NCBI GenBank assembly: GCA_004843345.1
Contig: CP039460.1
Coordinates: forward strand, 1,104,921 to 1,168,920
Reading direction: 5' to 3'
Origin: Acetobacteraceae bacterium
GTDB taxonomy: Bacteria > Pseudomonadota > Alphaproteobacteria > Acetobacterales > Acetobacteraceae
DNA: 64,000 nt
Every line of letters starts with the position of its first letter. Positions within the stretch are counted from its first letter, which is position 1. Both the position numbers and the translations under genes were made by a program. Under the pieces are notes generated by a model. The model was given only the letters and a program-made list of their open reading frames with translations, had not been told where the DNA came from and did not search any database. Positions 62,549-64,000 of this stretch are shown piece after piece.

Positions 62549-64000
62549 TTATTCAATGTAAAATTGAAGGAATTTTGCATCTGAAATGCTTGGATTTTTG
62601 AGGAGTTTTTGCAAAATTTTCTCTTTCACAGGCCCATCAACAGACAGAAGAGCAATGGCCTGCCCATCTTCTTTTTTCCGGCCAAGCTGAAAGCTTCCAA
62701 TATTGATTTTGGCCTCTCCAAGCGTTGCGCCAACAGACCCAATAATGCCAGGCACATCCTGATTGGCAAGGTAAACCATATAAGGATTGATTTCGGCATC
62801 CATATTGATGCCCTGAATTTGGATAAAGCGAGGTTTTAGATCGGAGAAAACGGTTCCTGCCGCAGATAAAATACCCTTTTCTGTTTTGATTCTGAGTTGA
62901 ATGAAGGCATCATAAACGCCACTTTTATCCCGTGTCACTTCAGAAAGGATAATCCCTTTTTCTTTGACAATGGTTGGGGCAGAAACCATGTTCACATCAG
63001 TGGTATGGGCACGTAGAAAACCTGCTAACAAAGCACTTGTCAGCGCTTTGGTATTCATTTGTGCAAAAGCGCCATCATAGAGAATTTCAATTTCTTTCGC
63101 CGCATCGACCTGCATTTGCCCAAGAAAAGACCCTAAGACATCCGCTAAACGGATAACAGGTTTTAGGCGAGGCGCTTCATCTGCTGTAATGGCTGGCATA
63201 TTAAGGGCATTTGTGACAGCCCCCCGGATTAGATAATCCGAAATCTGTTCTGCTACTTGGAGGGCGACATTCTCCTGCGCTTCATTTGTCGATGCGCCGA
63301 GATGCGGTGTGCAGACAACATTTGGCAGTCCAAAAAGGGGGCTTTCGGTGGCAGGTTCTGTTTCAAACACATCAAAGGCCGCACCCGCAACATGCCCTTC
63401 TTTGAGCGCTTTTGCTAAGGCTTTTTCATCAACCAGACCGCCTCTTGCGCAGTTAATCAAGCGAACGCCTTTTTTGGTTTTTGCAAGATTTTCAGCACTC
63501 AGAATGTTTTTTGTTTTTTCTGTTTTAGGCACGTGCAGGGTGATGAAATCAGATTGCGCTAAAAGATCATCTAAGGTGACTTTTGTCACGCCAATGTCTT
63601 TCGCACGTTCTTCCGACAGGAAGGGATCGTAGGCCAAAACATGCATTTTTAAGCCTAAGGCACGTGAGCAAACAATCGAACCAATATTCCCAGCGCCAAT
63701 AACGCCTAAGGTTTTTCCTGTGATTTCCACGCCCATAAAGCGGGATTTTTCCCATTTACCAGCATGGGTGGAGGTGTTTGCCTCTGGTAGCTGGCGAGCA
63801 ACAGCAAACATCAGTGCAATGGCATGTTCTGCTGTGGTGATGGCGTTACCAAAAGGGGTGTTCATCACGATAATGCCCCGCTTGGAAGCGGCAGGAATAT
63901 CAACATTATCAACACCGATACCCGCACGTCCAATGACTTTGAGGCGTGTGGCATTTTCTAGCAGTTTAGCGGTGACTTTCGTTGCCGAGCGGATAGCTAA
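62549..64000 (-). CDS. serA: D-3-phosphoglycerate dehydrogenase, 5'-truncated by window edge
   Basis: First enzyme of serine synthesis. The frame is open to base 64000 (VIGRAGIGVDNVDIPAA before the internal Met), so the start lies beyond the window. Visible: the nucleotide fold VIGAGNIGSIV, HVPKTEKT, NCARGGLVDE, and the catalytic His in TPHLGASTNEAQ, then the intervening domain and a C-terminal ACT domain (YLANQDVPGIIGSVGATLGEAKINIGSFQLGR). The longer two-domain tail fits the type found in alphaproteobacteria and Bacillus. Confidence 0.96.
   Translation of the reverse strand, partial: LAIRSATKVTAKLLENATRLKVIGRAGIGVDNVDIPAASKRGIIVMNTPFGNAITTAEHAIALMFAVARQLPEANTSTHAGKWEKSRFMGVEITGKTLGVIGAGNIGSIVCSRALGLKMHVLAYDPFLSEERAKDIGVTKVTLDDLLAQSDFITLHVPKTEKTKNILSAENLAKTKKGVRLINCARGGLVDEKALAKALKEGHVAGAAFDVFETEPATESPLFGLPNVVCTPHLGASTNEAQENVALQVAEQISDYLIRGAVTNALNMPAITADEAPRLKPVIRLADVLGSFLGQMQVDAAKEIEILYDGAFAQMNTKALTSALLAGFLRAHTTDVNMVSAPTIVKEKGIILSEVTRDKSGVYDAFIQLRIKTEKGILSAAGTVFSDLKPRFIQIQGINMDAEINPYMVYLANQDVPGIIGSVGATLGEAKINIGSFQLGRKKEDGQAIALLSVDGPVKEKILQKLLKNPSISDAKFLQFYIE

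Noticed and set aside
1-64000. CRISPR array, insertion sequence or prophage
   Set aside because: No regular repeat-spacer pattern, transposase, integrase or phage structural gene was seen in either strand.

Overview
The window looks like a chromosomal segment of an acetic acid bacterium (Acetobacteraceae, Alphaproteobacteria), probably an insect- or sugar-associated one. The clues are a bacterial pyruvate decarboxylase beside a zinc alcohol dehydrogenase, a Hint-domain protein with a glycine-rich repeat region, a TonB/ExbB/ExbD/ExbD cluster, an alphaproteobacterial RF2 gene with its programmed frameshift, and a fairly AT-rich base composition (an impression, not a computed value). No phage, insertion sequence, CRISPR array or plasmid function was seen. 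Most of it is core genome with a few accessory genes.

Layout. 1-6000: 5'-truncated uvrA, a CorA-like metal transporter, and convergent htpG with a candidate RpoH promoter. 6000-10550: pdc, alcohol dehydrogenase and a convergent aldehyde dehydrogenase, which together interconvert pyruvate, acetaldehyde, ethanol and possibly acids. 10650-17450: poorly characterised genes, namely a radical SAM protein overlapping a lipoprotein gene, a secreted nuclease-fold protein lacking its catalytic residues, a glycosyltransferase, a saccharopine-dehydrogenase-like reductase, and two small exported proteins sharing almost the same signal peptide. 17650-22800: a ZnuCB-like ABC pair, tRNA-Pro(CGG), then a minus-strand run of a 2OG-Fe(II) oxygenase, a secreted protein, asd and hemH. 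23000-26550: sucA without sucB beside it, and an HdeD-like protein. 26600-31000: divergent iron genes (PepSY membrane protein with a small partner; TonB-dependent receptor) with two Fur-like boxes between them.

31250-40350: accD-folC-dnaB, then minus-strand flavohaemoglobin, a DUF262/DUF1524 (GmrSD-like) candidate defence nuclease, rdgB, rph and a small lipoprotein. 40700-52930: PBP1A, prfB, tonB-exbB-exbD-exbD plus a secreted repeat-type protein, a large MscS-family channel and an SBF/YfeH-type transporter. 52900-64000: mutY, a DUF721 (DciA-like) gene, serB, miaA, a divergent ketol-acid reductoisomerase homologue, panB, a small monooxygenase, a ROK sugar kinase, the Hint protein and 5'-truncated serA.

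The most interesting observation is the KARI (IlvC) homologue at 56680-57702. It keeps the Rossmann fold and the catalytic lysine but has lost two of the four magnesium ligands (Asp to Asn195, Glu to Ser235). It lies one base upstream of panB, with no acetolactate synthase genes nearby. I infer a KARI that has lost its isomerase step and may serve as the ketopantoate reductase of pantothenate synthesis. Other notable points are an RF2 frameshift site that uses UAA rather than UGA, a nuclease-fold pseudoenzyme, and a solitary GmrSD-like gene.
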